NCBI GenBank assembly: GCA_002419585.1
Contig: DIGJ01000007.1
Coordinates: 1 to 51,747, forward strand
DNA from: Lachnoclostridium sp. UBA5725
Lineage (GTDB): Bacteria; Bacillota; Clostridia; Lachnospirales; Lachnospiraceae
Length of the DNA: 51,747 nt
Direction of reading: 5' to 3'
The stretch's first letter is position 1. Every line of letters starts with the position of its first letter. The translations under genes were made by a program, and so were the position numbers. Under the pieces are notes generated by a model. The model saw only the letters and a list, made by a program, of their open reading frames with translations. It made no database searches and was not told the DNA's origin. This document shows, piece by piece, positions 15,507 through 24,146 of this stretch.

Positions 15507-17495
15507 TTAAAGCTTAATATTACTAATTACAGTATGTAGATTTTGTGCCAAACCTGACAATCCATCACTTGCCTGTGCGATTTCTTCGATTGATATAGCT
15601 TGTTCCTCCAACGCTTTTGAGGTTTCTTTTGTAGATTCGGAGTTTGCCTTAGCTATCTGTGTCAGATTCTCCATTGTATCCACAATATCCGCTTTCATTA
15701 TGTCCATCTTGTCTGACGATGCGTTTAACTGCTGTGCTATGTCTATCATATTTTTACTAGCTTCGTCAATTAGCATGTATTTGTCTTTGCTTGAAGCTAC
15801 CCCTTTTGTTTGTGCATTCACAATCGTTGATACCCGCTCCATTGTATTGACTGCATTTGCGGAATTAATACACAACTCATCTACCATCATACCGATTACC
15901 TTGGATGAATTTGCAGATTGATCTGCCAACTTTCTGATCTCCTCGGCAACAACTGCAAAGCCTTTGCCCGCATCTCCTGCCCTTGCCGCTTCAATTGCAG
16001 CGTTTAAAGACAGTAAATTTGTTTCCTCGGCAATGGAATTGATCACATTGCTTGCCTGCCCAATCTCAATGGAGCTTTTGTTCGTTTTTGTAATAACTTC
16101 ATAGATTTCTTTGTTTGCCAAATCGCTTTCTTTTGTTATTTTCAGCAGATTTTCAATCTCCGCTAATCCTTCTTCTACTGCACTTGACACTTCTTTTGAA
16201 GTAATATTTAATTCCTTTACGAATTCAAGATTACTTTTAATCACCTCACCCAGCTGATTGGCTTTCAAGGAACCTTCCTGTGTACTAAGCGCCTGCTCCA
16301 ATGCCCCTTGTGCAATTCCGGTTACTGTTTTTGTTACCTTTTCAATCGCAGATGAGGATTGTTCCGAAGATGCTGTCAGCTCCTCAGAGGAGGCAGCTAA
16401 TTGTTCCGAAGAATCTCTGACTTCTTGAATCATCATTCTTAAATTATCCGTGATACTCTGCAAAGCCTTAAACAGCTCCCCAATTTCGTCTTTTCTTTTT
16501 TTGTCAGCCTCCAAAACCTCGTTTGTAATATCTAACTGCGCTATTTCTTTTACATGCTTAACTGCCTTAGTAATTGGTGAAGCAATTGCTTTTCCAATAA
16601 AATATGTAATAACAACACTAATCAACAAGGTACCCGCTATAATTATGAGACATGTGTATAACAGTATTGGAATGCTTGCCAATACTTCCATCTGGCTAGC
16701 AGTAAATACAATAATCCATTCCGTACCCGGAATAGAAGAAAAACCATAAAACTCTTTTTGCTTTCCAGATGTAAACTCTGTGATTCCTATTTTTTCTTTT
16801 AATATTCCACGATAGGTAGATGCCAAAGAGGTTAAACTCTTATCTTTCTTTTCCAGTGTAATTGGATTATATTGACTCAATACAGCTTCACTATCATGAC
16901 TTGCAATTACAGTACCATTTGAATTCATGATAAAAACATTCGCTTCCTTACTGTATCCCATATCGCTGACGATATCGCTTAAGGAATTACCATCTCTACG
17001 ACCTACCAATGCACCTAAAACATTACCATCTTTTTTAATCGGTGTTGCGTACATTAAGTCAACCTTTCGAGATTGCTCATTAAACGCAAAATTGTAAGCA
17101 TCTTCTTCCCCCTGCAATGCTTTTCTTGCTGGATCATTTTCTGACAATTGCAACATAAGCCCACTCGAATAGAAAACTTTACCTTCCATATTCATAATAC
17201 CAATATCAGCAAACCCCGAACTATCTAATGTGGATTTTAAAACTGGTTTTTGGATATCAAAATCCATACTTTGTATTTCCTCTAGGGCAGCTAATGTTTC
17301 TAATGTCCGTTTCTGAATTTTCATACGGCTTTCTGTTACAATTGCTCCCTGTCTTGCCAGTGTTACAAGCGACGATTTTGCTTCCTTTGTTAAAGAAGAA
17401 CTGGCAACTAGCAATGCTGCAATTCCAATTACAATATTTGATAAAATAATGATAATTGAAAAATTGATAATTAATTTTAATTTTATGCTTTTCAT
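15507..17495 (-). CDS. Methyl-accepting chemotaxis protein with Cache sensor
   Basis: Transmembrane chemoreceptor of 662 residues. TM1 lies at about 8-30. An extracellular double-Cache-like sensor spans 31-277, and TM2 lies at about 278-301. A HAMP linker runs to about 355, and a long coiled-coil signalling domain follows with the highly conserved hairpin tip EETNLLSLNAAIEAARAGDA. ATG 17495 is chosen because GGGGTGATGAA precedes it and the N-terminus is then the typical basic MKSIKLKL. It lies 112 bases downstream of iolE behind a terminator-like hairpin, so it may be expressed by read-through or from its own promoter. Sensing of inositol or a related polyol is a guess from position. Confidence 0.92.
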   Translation of the reverse strand: MKSIKLKLIINFSIIIILSNIVIGIAALLVASSSLTKEAKSSLVTLARQGAIVTESRMKIQKRTLETLAALEEIQSMDFDIQKPVLKSTLDSSGFADIGIMNMEGKVFYSSGLMLQLSENDPARKALQGEEDAYNFAFNEQSRKVDLMYATPIKKDGNVLGALVGRRDGNSLSDIVSDMGYSKEANVFIMNSNGTVIASHDSEAVLSQYNPITLEKKDKSLTSLASTYRGILKEKIGITEFTSGKQKEFYGFSSIPGTEWIIVFTASQMEVLASIPILLYTCLIIIAGTLLISVVITYFIGKAIASPITKAVKHVKEIAQLDITNEVLEADKKRKDEIGELFKALQSITDNLRMMIQEVRDSSEQLAASSEELTASSEQSSSAIEKVTKTVTGIAQGALEQALSTQEGSLKANQLGEVIKSNLEFVKELNITSKEVSSAVEEGLAEIENLLKITKESDLANKEIYEVITKTNKSSIEIGQASNVINSIAEETNLLSLNAAIEAARAGDAGKGFAVVAEEIRKLADQSANSSKVIGMMVDELCINSANAVNTMERVSTIVNAQTKGVASSKDKYMLIDEASKNMIDIAQQLNASSDKMDIMKADIVDTMENLTQIAKANSESTKETSKALEEQAISIEEIAQASDGLSGLAQNLHTVISNIKL

Positions 17496-17520
17496 TTCAT
17501 CACCCCATAATAAAACAAGA

Positions 17521-17565
17521 GGGCATTGCAAAATTTGAATGTAATATTCGAATTTGCAATGTCCC
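17521..17565 (-). terminator. Hairpin between iolE and the chemoreceptor gene
   Basis: Arms GGGCATTGCAAA and TTTGCAATGTCCC with an inner GAAT/ATTC extension. On the minus strand it is followed by TCTTGTTTTATT, a U-rich tail. Likely end, possibly leaky, of the iolD operon. Confidence 0.65.
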
Positions 17566-17607
17566 CTTATTTTTCTCTCATGTAATCGATTTATTTATCT
17601 ACAACGA

Positions 17608-18501
17608 TTATAAACCTGTCTTTTCTGCGATATACTTTCTAGCTCTGAGTGCATACTCAAAAGGATTTGCAATGGCAGGATCTTGTTCTGCTTCTACTAA
17701 CATATATCCTTCGTATCCTGCATCTTCTAATACCTGAAAGATTGGACTAAAGTCAACACAGCCATCTCCTGGAATTGTAAAAGTACCAAGACGAACTCCT
17801 TGTAAAAAGCTTAAATGTTCTGCCTTCACCTTATCCACCATTTCTTGTCTGATATCTTTTAAATGTACATGCTTAATACGCTTTACGTATTTTTGAACGA
17901 TTTTTAACGGATCCACTCCACTATATGCAAAATGCCCTGTATCAAAAAGTAAGCTTACATACTCCGGATCTGTGTTTTCCATAAAGCGATCCACTTCTTC
18001 TTCTGTTTGTACAACAGTACCCATATGATGATGATAGGTTAATGAGATACCTTTATCCTTTGCAATTTTTCCAAGCTTATTTAGTCCTTCGCAAAGCAAA
18101 TTCCATTCTTCATCGTTCATAACATATTTGTCATCAAATACAGAATTATCAAGTCCTTGAATACTATGTCCTTGTTCTGCAACACCAATCACTTTGGCTC
18201 CCATAGCTTTTAGGAAGTCAACCTGTTTGATAAATTCTGCTTCTGTCTCTTCATATGGTTTTGTTGTGAGAAACGATGAAAACCAGCAGTTACAAATCTG
18301 CATTCCACGAAGCTCTAATGCCTTCTTTAGCGTGTCTACATCTTTTGGATACTTATTTCCAATTTCGGAACCTGTAAAACCAGCCAATGCCATCTCACTT
18401 ATACATTGTTCAAAGGTATTTTCTTTCCCAAGGTCAGGCATATCATCATTTGTCCATGCAATCGGAGCAATTCCTAATTTCACTTTATTTTTATCGAACA
18501 T
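17608..18501 (-). CDS. iolE: 2-keto-myo-inositol (inosose) dehydratase
   Basis: Enzyme of 297 residues that removes water from scyllo-inosose to give 3D-(3,5/4)-trihydroxycyclohexane-1,2-dione. It has the AP-endonuclease-2/xylose-isomerase TIM-barrel fold. The N-terminal IAPIAWTNDDMPDLG is a hallmark of IolE. Metal-site acidic and His residues occur in LTYHHHMGT, SLLFDTGH and KHVHLKDIR. AAGGAGAAT precedes the ATG. It is last in the iolD-iolB-importer-iolG-iolE unit, 20 bases after iolG, the enzyme that makes its substrate. Confidence 0.95.
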   Translation of the reverse strand: MFDKNKVKLGIAPIAWTNDDMPDLGKENTFEQCISEMALAGFTGSEIGNKYPKDVDTLKKALELRGMQICNCWFSSFLTTKPYEETEAEFIKQVDFLKAMGAKVIGVAEQGHSIQGLDNSVFDDKYVMNDEEWNLLCEGLNKLGKIAKDKGISLTYHHHMGTVVQTEEEVDRFMENTDPEYVSLLFDTGHFAYSGVDPLKIVQKYVKRIKHVHLKDIRQEMVDKVKAEHLSFLQGVRLGTFTIPGDGCVDFSPIFQVLEDAGYEGYMLVEAEQDPAIANPFEYALRARKYIAEKTGL

Positions 18502-18521
18502 GTCGCATTCTCCTTATTCTT

Positions 18522-19535
18522 TTAGAATTGTACTTCACTAATACATACTGGGCGATTTTCATCAAGAGATCTTTTTGCTGCAATTGCAATTAAGATTGGT
18601 TGTAATCCAGCATCAATACCAACAGGAACATCCGTATCATCCTCAATTGCCTGTGTAAATTCAGATACTTCTCTTTTGAATGAATCCATATAACGCTCTA
18701 GGAAGAAATACAAAGGTTTTTCGCCTGCAACGCCATCTGCTGTACTAATTACTGCTGTAGAAGAGGTATCGTTCGCTACTGCAACCTGACCTTTTGAACC
18801 AAACACTTCTGCTCTTTGATCATATCCATAAGCTGCCTGGCGTGAATTGTCAATGACTGCAATGGCACCATTTTCCATCTTCATTGTAATGACTGCTGTA
18901 TCGATATCACCTTCTTTTGCGATATCTGGATTCACAAGTGCTGCACCTGCTGCATAAACTTCTTTTACTTTACAACCGGAAAGGAAACATACCATATCAA
19001 AATCATGGATGGTCATGTCAAGGAACATTCCTCCAGATACTTTAACGTATTCAATTGGAGGAGCCTGTGGGTCACGTGCAGTTACACGAATCAAATGAAC
19101 ATCGCCAACTTTTCCAGTTTCAACTGCATTTTTTACTGCTCTAAAGTTATGATCAAATCTACGGTTAAATCCAACCTGGAACTTCAGATTCGTTTCTTTT
19201 AATGCTTCCATAACTTCTTTGATTTTATTCAAATCCTGAGAAATTGGTTTTTCACAAAATACATGTTTTCCTGCGCGAATTGCTTCGATTGAAATATCTG
19301 CATGTGTATCGGTTGATGAGCATATCATAACTGCATCAATTTCGGAATCTTCTAAGATTTGATGATAGTCCGTGTAACAAGAAGCAATCCCTAATCCTGC
19401 TGCCCACTGCTTAATTTCATCGTTCATGTATGGATCTGCAACTGCAGTTACCACTGCGTTTTTTACTCCATAAGTAACACCTTCTCCATGAACTCTACCA
19501 ATTCTTCCAGCTCCAATAATACCAATTTTAATCAT
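18522..19535 (-). CDS. iolG: myo-Inositol 2-dehydrogenase
   Basis: NAD-dependent GFO/IDH/MocA oxidoreductase, 337 residues, catalysing the first pathway step, myo-inositol to scyllo-inosose. The Rossmann motif GIIGAGRIGRVHGE has GxGxxG at 8-13. The EKP motif with catalytic Lys is at 95-97 (FCEKPIS). The DMTIHDFD segment at 173-180 gives the Asp/His pair used for hydride transfer. GGAAGGATTTT precedes the ATG. It lies between the sugar importer permease and iolE in one transcript. Activity on related polyols or D-chiro-inositol is common in this family and cannot be excluded. Confidence 0.93.
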   Translation of the reverse strand: MIKIGIIGAGRIGRVHGEGVTYGVKNAVVTAVADPYMNDEIKQWAAGLGIASCYTDYHQILEDSEIDAVMICSSTDTHADISIEAIRAGKHVFCEKPISQDLNKIKEVMEALKETNLKFQVGFNRRFDHNFRAVKNAVETGKVGDVHLIRVTARDPQAPPIEYVKVSGGMFLDMTIHDFDMVCFLSGCKVKEVYAAGAALVNPDIAKEGDIDTAVITMKMENGAIAVIDNSRQAAYGYDQRAEVFGSKGQVAVANDTSSTAVISTADGVAGEKPLYFFLERYMDSFKREVSEFTQAIEDDTDVPVGIDAGLQPILIAIAAKRSLDENRPVCISEVQF

Positions 19536-19592
19536 ATTAAAATCCTTCCTTTCAATTTTATCAGTGAAATCCTATCATTAGGATTTTTTCCA

Positions 19593-20594
19593 TTATTTAC
19601 CAGCTAATCTTCTTGCTTTTGCTTCCATTCTGTTACGAGTAACATCAATGAATACTGCTGCGATAATTACAAAACCAATTACCATGTATTGCATATCACT
19701 TGCTGCATTTAATAACGTTAAACCATTACGAATGATCGATATAATCAAGGCTCCGATTAAAGTTCCCCAAATCGTTCCTTTACCGCCCATGAAGGATGCT
19801 CCACCAATAATACATGCAGCAATTGCGTCTGTATCATATGGAGAAATTGCGGAAGATGGATTTGCTACACCAGATCTACCTACAATTACAATACCTGCTA
19901 TCGCACAAACAAAACCAGAAAGAGCATATACAAAAATCAAAATATTGTCTGTATTGATACCCGAAAGTCTTGTTGCTTCTGGATTGCCACCCACACAATA
20001 AATGGTTCTGCCAAGAGCGGTATAATTTAATAATAAGTGGAAAACTACAAATAATAAAAGCATTGCAACAAAGGCGACTGGGATTCCAGAAAACTTAGCG
20101 CTTTTGAATATATTAGCAGAACCAAGCCATGTGATTGATGTTGGAAAACCACTAATTGTTTTGGTGGAAACTACAAACAGCGCCAATCCTGCAAGTACAT
20201 TTTTCATACCTAATGTAGAAACAAATGGATGAGGTAAATGAAGCTTCGTAAGTAAAAGACCATTGATACATCCGATTGCAATTCCCGTAAGTATACCAGC
20301 ACCTAGTAAAACGACAGGATTCGATATGCCAAACTTATCTACAAACATTCCCATAATGCATGCACACAACACCGCATTGGCTCCTACTGATAAATCAATA
20401 CCAGCGGTAATTAAAACAACCAACATACCAGATGCAATCAATCCATTTACTGCCGTTTGTCTCAAAATATTCATAACATTATTGATTGTTAAAAAATTAG
20501 GGCTTGCTGCAGTTAAAACAGCCGATAGCACTATCAATGCAAGCAATGGACCTAACTTTCCGAGAATTTTTTTAATATTCTTTGTATTTTCCAT
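19593..20594 (-). CDS. Sugar ABC importer permease (RbsC family), probable inositol transport
   Basis: Membrane subunit of a CUT2-type importer, 333 residues, with about ten hydrophobic helices. The motifs ITAGIDLSVGA, SPYDTDAIAACIIGGASFMGG and RNGLTLL are typical of RbsC/XylH permeases. I start it at ATG 20594, whose A is the last base of the ATPase stop codon (TAATG) and which has GGGGAGGAAG at good distance; an ATG at 20612 has none. Location inside the iol operon, together with the absence of an IolT-type permease gene here, makes myo-inositol the likely substrate. Confidence 0.9.
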   Translation of the reverse strand: MENTKNIKKILGKLGPLLALIVLSAVLTAASPNFLTINNVMNILRQTAVNGLIASGMLVVLITAGIDLSVGANAVLCACIMGMFVDKFGISNPVVLLGAGILTGIAIGCINGLLLTKLHLPHPFVSTLGMKNVLAGLALFVVSTKTISGFPTSITWLGSANIFKSAKFSGIPVAFVAMLLLFVVFHLLLNYTALGRTIYCVGGNPEATRLSGINTDNILIFVYALSGFVCAIAGIVIVGRSGVANPSSAISPYDTDAIAACIIGGASFMGGKGTIWGTLIGALIISIIRNGLTLLNAASDMQYMVIGFVIIAAVFIDVTRNRMEAKARRLAGK

Positions 20595-22096
20595 TATAAT
20601 CTTCCTCCCCATGCTGCTTTCATTATGGTCTCCTGTGAAAATTGTTCTGCGTTTCGATCAATCTCACCCATTATTCTGCCTTCTCGCATTACAATTACTC
20701 GGTCACTCATACCAAGTACTTCTGGTAATTCAGAAGATACCATGATAACACATTTGCCTTGAGCTACTAATTTGTTCATAATATTATAAACTTCTACCTT
20801 AGCACCAACGTCAATTCCTCTTGTCGGCTCATCAAAAATGTAAATATCTGCATCTGTATTGATCCATTTTCCGATAACTACTTTTTGCTGATTACCACCA
20901 GATAATTGTCCAACAACCGTCTTTAAACTAGGTGCTTTAATCTTAAAATCACTAATATTCCCCGAACCTATTTCTTTTATTATGTTCTTATTCAACCACA
21001 TACCTTTTGTGAAACGCTTCATATTACCTAATATCAGGTTGGTGTCTATTCCCAAGGATAATACAAGTCCTTGTCCTTTTCTATCTTCTGTCAGCAAAGC
21101 AATTCGATTTCGAACTGCATCTTTCGGCGAACGAATGGTAACCTTTTTTTCATCGATATAGACATCGCCTCTGTCAATTGGGAAAGCACCAAAGATAGCC
21201 TGACATGTTTCCGTTCGTCCTGCACCTACTAAGCCGGCAATTCCTAATATTTCGCCATGGTAAGCTTCAAAACTAATATCATGAAGAACTCCTGTTGAAT
21301 TCAAATTTTCTACTTTTAAAGCTACTTTTCCTTTTTTTACATCGATTTTTGGATACTGATTATCTAGAGTACGACCTACCATTGCTGTTATAAGCTTATC
21401 ATTATCCATATTTTCAATTTCTTCTGTTATGATATGTTCACCATCACGCATAACCGTTACACGATCACACAGTTCAAACAATTCTTCTAATTTATGAGAA
21501 ACAAATAAGATTGCAACACCCTTTTGTTTCAACATCCGAACAGTTGCCATTAACTGTTCCACTTCTTTTTCGCCAAGGCTGGAAGTTGGTTCATCCATTA
21601 TGATTAGTTTTGCATCGATCAAAACAGCTTTGGCAATTTCAACCATCTGCATAATACCCATTCCAAAGTTACCACAAGGTTTCTTCTCATTTACATCTTG
21701 TCCCAGAGAGAGCATTACTTCATGTGCTCTTTTATGCATCTCACTATAATCTAAAATCCTGCTATTTTTTTTACGAATCGTCTTATTAATAAAAATATTA
21801 TCTGTAATTGAAAGTAATTTAATAATATTTAATTCTTGATATACACAAGCGATTCCTGCATTTTTAGCATCGTTAGGAGATTTAAAGCTCTGCCTCTCAC
21901 CACCCACAAACAGCTCACCTTCATCTGCCGAATGAACTCCTGTAAGTACTTTAATCAGTGTAGATTTTCCTGCCCCATTTTCACCAATTAGACCGTGAAT
22001 TTCCCCGGGTTTGATTTGTAATGACATATTGTTTAGTGCAACTACGCCTGGAAAACGCTTTGTAACATTTTTCAACTCTACTACATAATCAGTCAT
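20594..22096 (-). CDS. Sugar ABC importer ATPase (RbsA/MglA family), probable inositol transport
   Basis: Double-domain ATPase of 500 residues. The first domain has P-loop GENGAGKST near residue 37 and Walker B LIIMDEPTSSL. The second has GLVGAGRTE, the signature QLSGGNQQKVVIGKW and IFDEPTRGIDVGA. This arrangement is standard for CUT2 sugar importers. ATG 22096 is chosen because AAAGGTG lies eight bases upstream; ATG 22102 is too close and 22120 lacks a site. A hairpin at 22202-22236 separates it from the binding-protein gene. Confidence 0.92.
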   Translation of the reverse strand: MTDYVVELKNVTKRFPGVVALNNMSLQIKPGEIHGLIGENGAGKSTLIKVLTGVHSADEGELFVGGERQSFKSPNDAKNAGIACVYQELNIIKLLSITDNIFINKTIRKKNSRILDYSEMHKRAHEVMLSLGQDVNEKKPCGNFGMGIMQMVEIAKAVLIDAKLIIMDEPTSSLGEKEVEQLMATVRMLKQKGVAILFVSHKLEELFELCDRVTVMRDGEHIITEEIENMDNDKLITAMVGRTLDNQYPKIDVKKGKVALKVENLNSTGVLHDISFEAYHGEILGIAGLVGAGRTETCQAIFGAFPIDRGDVYIDEKKVTIRSPKDAVRNRIALLTEDRKGQGLVLSLGIDTNLILGNMKRFTKGMWLNKNIIKEIGSGNISDFKIKAPSLKTVVGQLSGGNQQKVVIGKWINTDADIYIFDEPTRGIDVGAKVEVYNIMNKLVAQGKCVIMVSSELPEVLGMSDRVIVMREGRIMGEIDRNAEQFSQETIMKAAWGGRL

Positions 22097-22201
22097 TGTC
22101 ATATCACCTTTTCTTTCCATTTGTCTTACTTCATTATTATCGTATTGGAATCAGGTTTACGAATAATAAATAGAAATATTGTATTCACGAATCTTTCATA
22201 G

Positions 22202-22236
22202 TAGCATTTACTCCCCTTTTTGAGGAGTAAATGCTA
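22202..22236. other. Intercistronic hairpin after the sugar-binding lipoprotein gene
   Basis: Perfect 13-bp stem TAGCATTTACTCC/GGAGTAAATGCTA with a nine-base loop. No U tract follows on the minus strand, so it more likely stabilises the upstream mRNA segment or causes partial termination. Confidence 0.7.
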
Positions 22237-22246
22237 TTATATTTAT

Positions 22247-23248
22247 TTACTGGCCTAATACTGCTTTCAATTCATCCAAATACGCTTGTGCATTTTCAGA
22301 AGTTACTACAGTTGCTCCAGTATCGATTGATTTTTCTACTGTTTCGCCTTTTGCGACTGCAACTGCTTTTTCAACTGCCATATAACCCATATTGTAAGGT
22401 GATTGAGCAACTGTAGCTGCGAAGTTACCATCGATAACATTTTGAACACCTGCTTGAATACCATCAAATCCAACGATAAGAACATCTGTTAAACCGGCCT
22501 GTTGTACTGCTCTAGCTGCACCAGCAGCAGTTTCATCATTATGACAAACTACGATATCTATATCATTGTTAAGACTTGTTAAAAGGTTTTCCATGATACT
22601 TGCTGATTTATCTGCAAGTCCTTCACCATACTGGGTTGCTTCCACAGTTACTCCATTTGCTTCAAGCGCTTCTCTAAATCCTGCTTCACGAGCATCACTT
22701 GTAGTATTACCCTGAACACCACCAATGATAACTGCTTTTGCACCTTCTCCAGCCTGTTTTGCAGCATATTCACCACCAAGATAAGCAGCTTCTTTGTTAC
22801 CAGTACCGATATAAGTTACTTTTTTATCATATGCAGCATCGGTATCTACAAACAAAACTGGTGTAGCAGTATCACCCAATACAGAAACAACGGAATCTGG
22901 CTGTAATGGTGAAATTACCAGTGCATCAAGATCGGAGGAAAGCATTGTTTCAATCATGTTGTTTTGTTCATCATAAGCTGTTTCAGAAGCTGGTCCTTGC
23001 AAATCTACGCTTACGCCTAAATCTTCACCTGCCTGCTTTACTCCAGCTGCAACATAACCCCAATATTCACTGGATAATGTTTTTAAAATTACACCAACTT
23101 TGATATCAGCATCTGCTGCTGGTGTTGTTTCTTCTGTTGTTGCTCCATTGTCTGTACTCTCAGGTGTTGTATTCTCTTTTGTTCCACATGCTGTTAAACC
23201 AACTGTTAACATGATTGCCATACCTAACGCTAATAATTTTTTTCTCAT
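22247..23248 (-). CDS. Sugar/inositol-binding lipoprotein (Peripla_BP_4)
   Basis: Surface-anchored solute receptor, 333 residues, with signal peptide and lipobox LTACG (C21), then an acidic Thr/Glu-rich linker to about residue 43. The mature domain has the two-lobed type I periplasmic-binding fold: KVGVILKTLSSEYWGYVAAG opens it, and VVCHNDETAAGAARAV and IVGFDGI are the conserved hinge-lobe segments. ATG 23248 follows AAAAGGAGAAT. It lies between iolB and the importer ATPase, in the place expected for an inositol receptor analogous to IbpA. The ligand itself is inferred from context. Confidence 0.9.
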   Translation of the reverse strand: MRKKLLALGMAIMLTVGLTACGTKENTTPESTDNGATTEETTPAADADIKVGVILKTLSSEYWGYVAAGVKQAGEDLGVSVDLQGPASETAYDEQNNMIETMLSSDLDALVISPLQPDSVVSVLGDTATPVLFVDTDAAYDKKVTYIGTGNKEAAYLGGEYAAKQAGEGAKAVIIGGVQGNTTSDAREAGFREALEANGVTVEATQYGEGLADKSASIMENLLTSLNNDIDIVVCHNDETAAGAARAVQQAGLTDVLIVGFDGIQAGVQNVIDGNFAATVAQSPYNMGYMAVEKAVAVAKGETVEKSIDTGATVVTSENAQAYLDELKAVLGQ

Positions 23249-23337
23249 AAAAATTCTCCTTTTCAAACATGTTTATAAGTGTTTTTTGATCTCTTTTCAT
23301 TACTCTAAAAACTATTGCTGTCTTCTGTACTGACACT

Positions 23338-24120
23338 TCAAGAAAAAGATTCCTTTAGCATCCACAAATGCTGTGGATCATCAATTCTATCTTTCCATGG
23401 ATTGCCTTCGAAATGACGGATCATCCAGCAAGTATACATGCGATAACCTGGTGCTGTAACTTGAGGATGGGTAAGTCCACCTGGAATAGCGCAAAAACTG
23501 CCATCTTTTACTTTAAATACATTATCTCCAATAAAGCATCCACCAAAACCTTGCGGTCTGTCAAAATGATAGTAATATACTTCAGGTTGTGGATGTTGGT
23601 GAGGAATATAGCTAGACCATGCACCTTGGTTTGTCACCACTTCTCCAAGTACCATATTAGAATATGGTGCATTCGAATAATCAAACACCGTTCTAACCAA
23701 ACGAACTGCCGTATTATTACACAATCCAAGTCCTGCTGTCATTTCCATGCAATCCGAAGGCTGATAAAATTTGGCCTCAAATTCCATTTCGTTTTCTGTC
23801 GACTGTACTAGTAATTCGGTTTCTGCCAAAGCCTTAATAACGACCATGGTACCTCTGCTTACATGCAGGCAATATGCACTTTCATCAAAGCAATTTGTTC
23901 GTGCGGCAGCTTCTGTTTGATTTTCCCATGAATACTGGGCACTACCACTTATTAAAAGAAATGCAGCTTCGTCCTTCTCCATACAAAACATCTTTTCTTG
24001 CCCTTTTTGCATTTTGTAAACTCTGATATCCATCATCATATCCTTATAATTACCTTCTCGTGTCGTAAGTATTCTTTCACCCATTGACGAATATTCCGGG
24101 TATCCAAACATTTCAAACAT
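23338..24120 (-). CDS. iolB: 5-deoxy-glucuronate isomerase
   Basis: Bicupin isomerase of 260 residues that converts 5-deoxy-D-glucuronate to 2-deoxy-5-keto-D-gluconate, the fourth pathway step. The second cupin carries the metal-binding SYIPHQHPQPEVYYYHFD. The motifs RPQGFGGCFIGD and PGGLTHPQVTAPGYRMYTCW are strongly conserved in IolB. AGGAGGAAACGATTT precedes the ATG. It follows iolD after 26 bases and precedes the sugar-binding protein gene. Assignment is very secure from both sequence and context. Confidence 0.95.
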   Translation of the reverse strand: MFEMFGYPEYSSMGERILTTREGNYKDMMMDIRVYKMQKGQEKMFCMEKDEAAFLLISGSAQYSWENQTEAAARTNCFDESAYCLHVSRGTMVVIKALAETELLVQSTENEMEFEAKFYQPSDCMEMTAGLGLCNNTAVRLVRTVFDYSNAPYSNMVLGEVVTNQGAWSSYIPHQHPQPEVYYYHFDRPQGFGGCFIGDNVFKVKDGSFCAIPGGLTHPQVTAPGYRMYTCWMIRHFEGNPWKDRIDDPQHLWMLKESFS

Positions 24121-24146
24121 AAATCGTTTCCTCCTTTCTTATCTTT

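Noticed and set aside
20263..20745. Plus-strand open frame of 160 codons over the sugar permease and ATPase junction
   Set aside because: Fully antisense to two well-supported genes, with low-complexity composition and no start signals.
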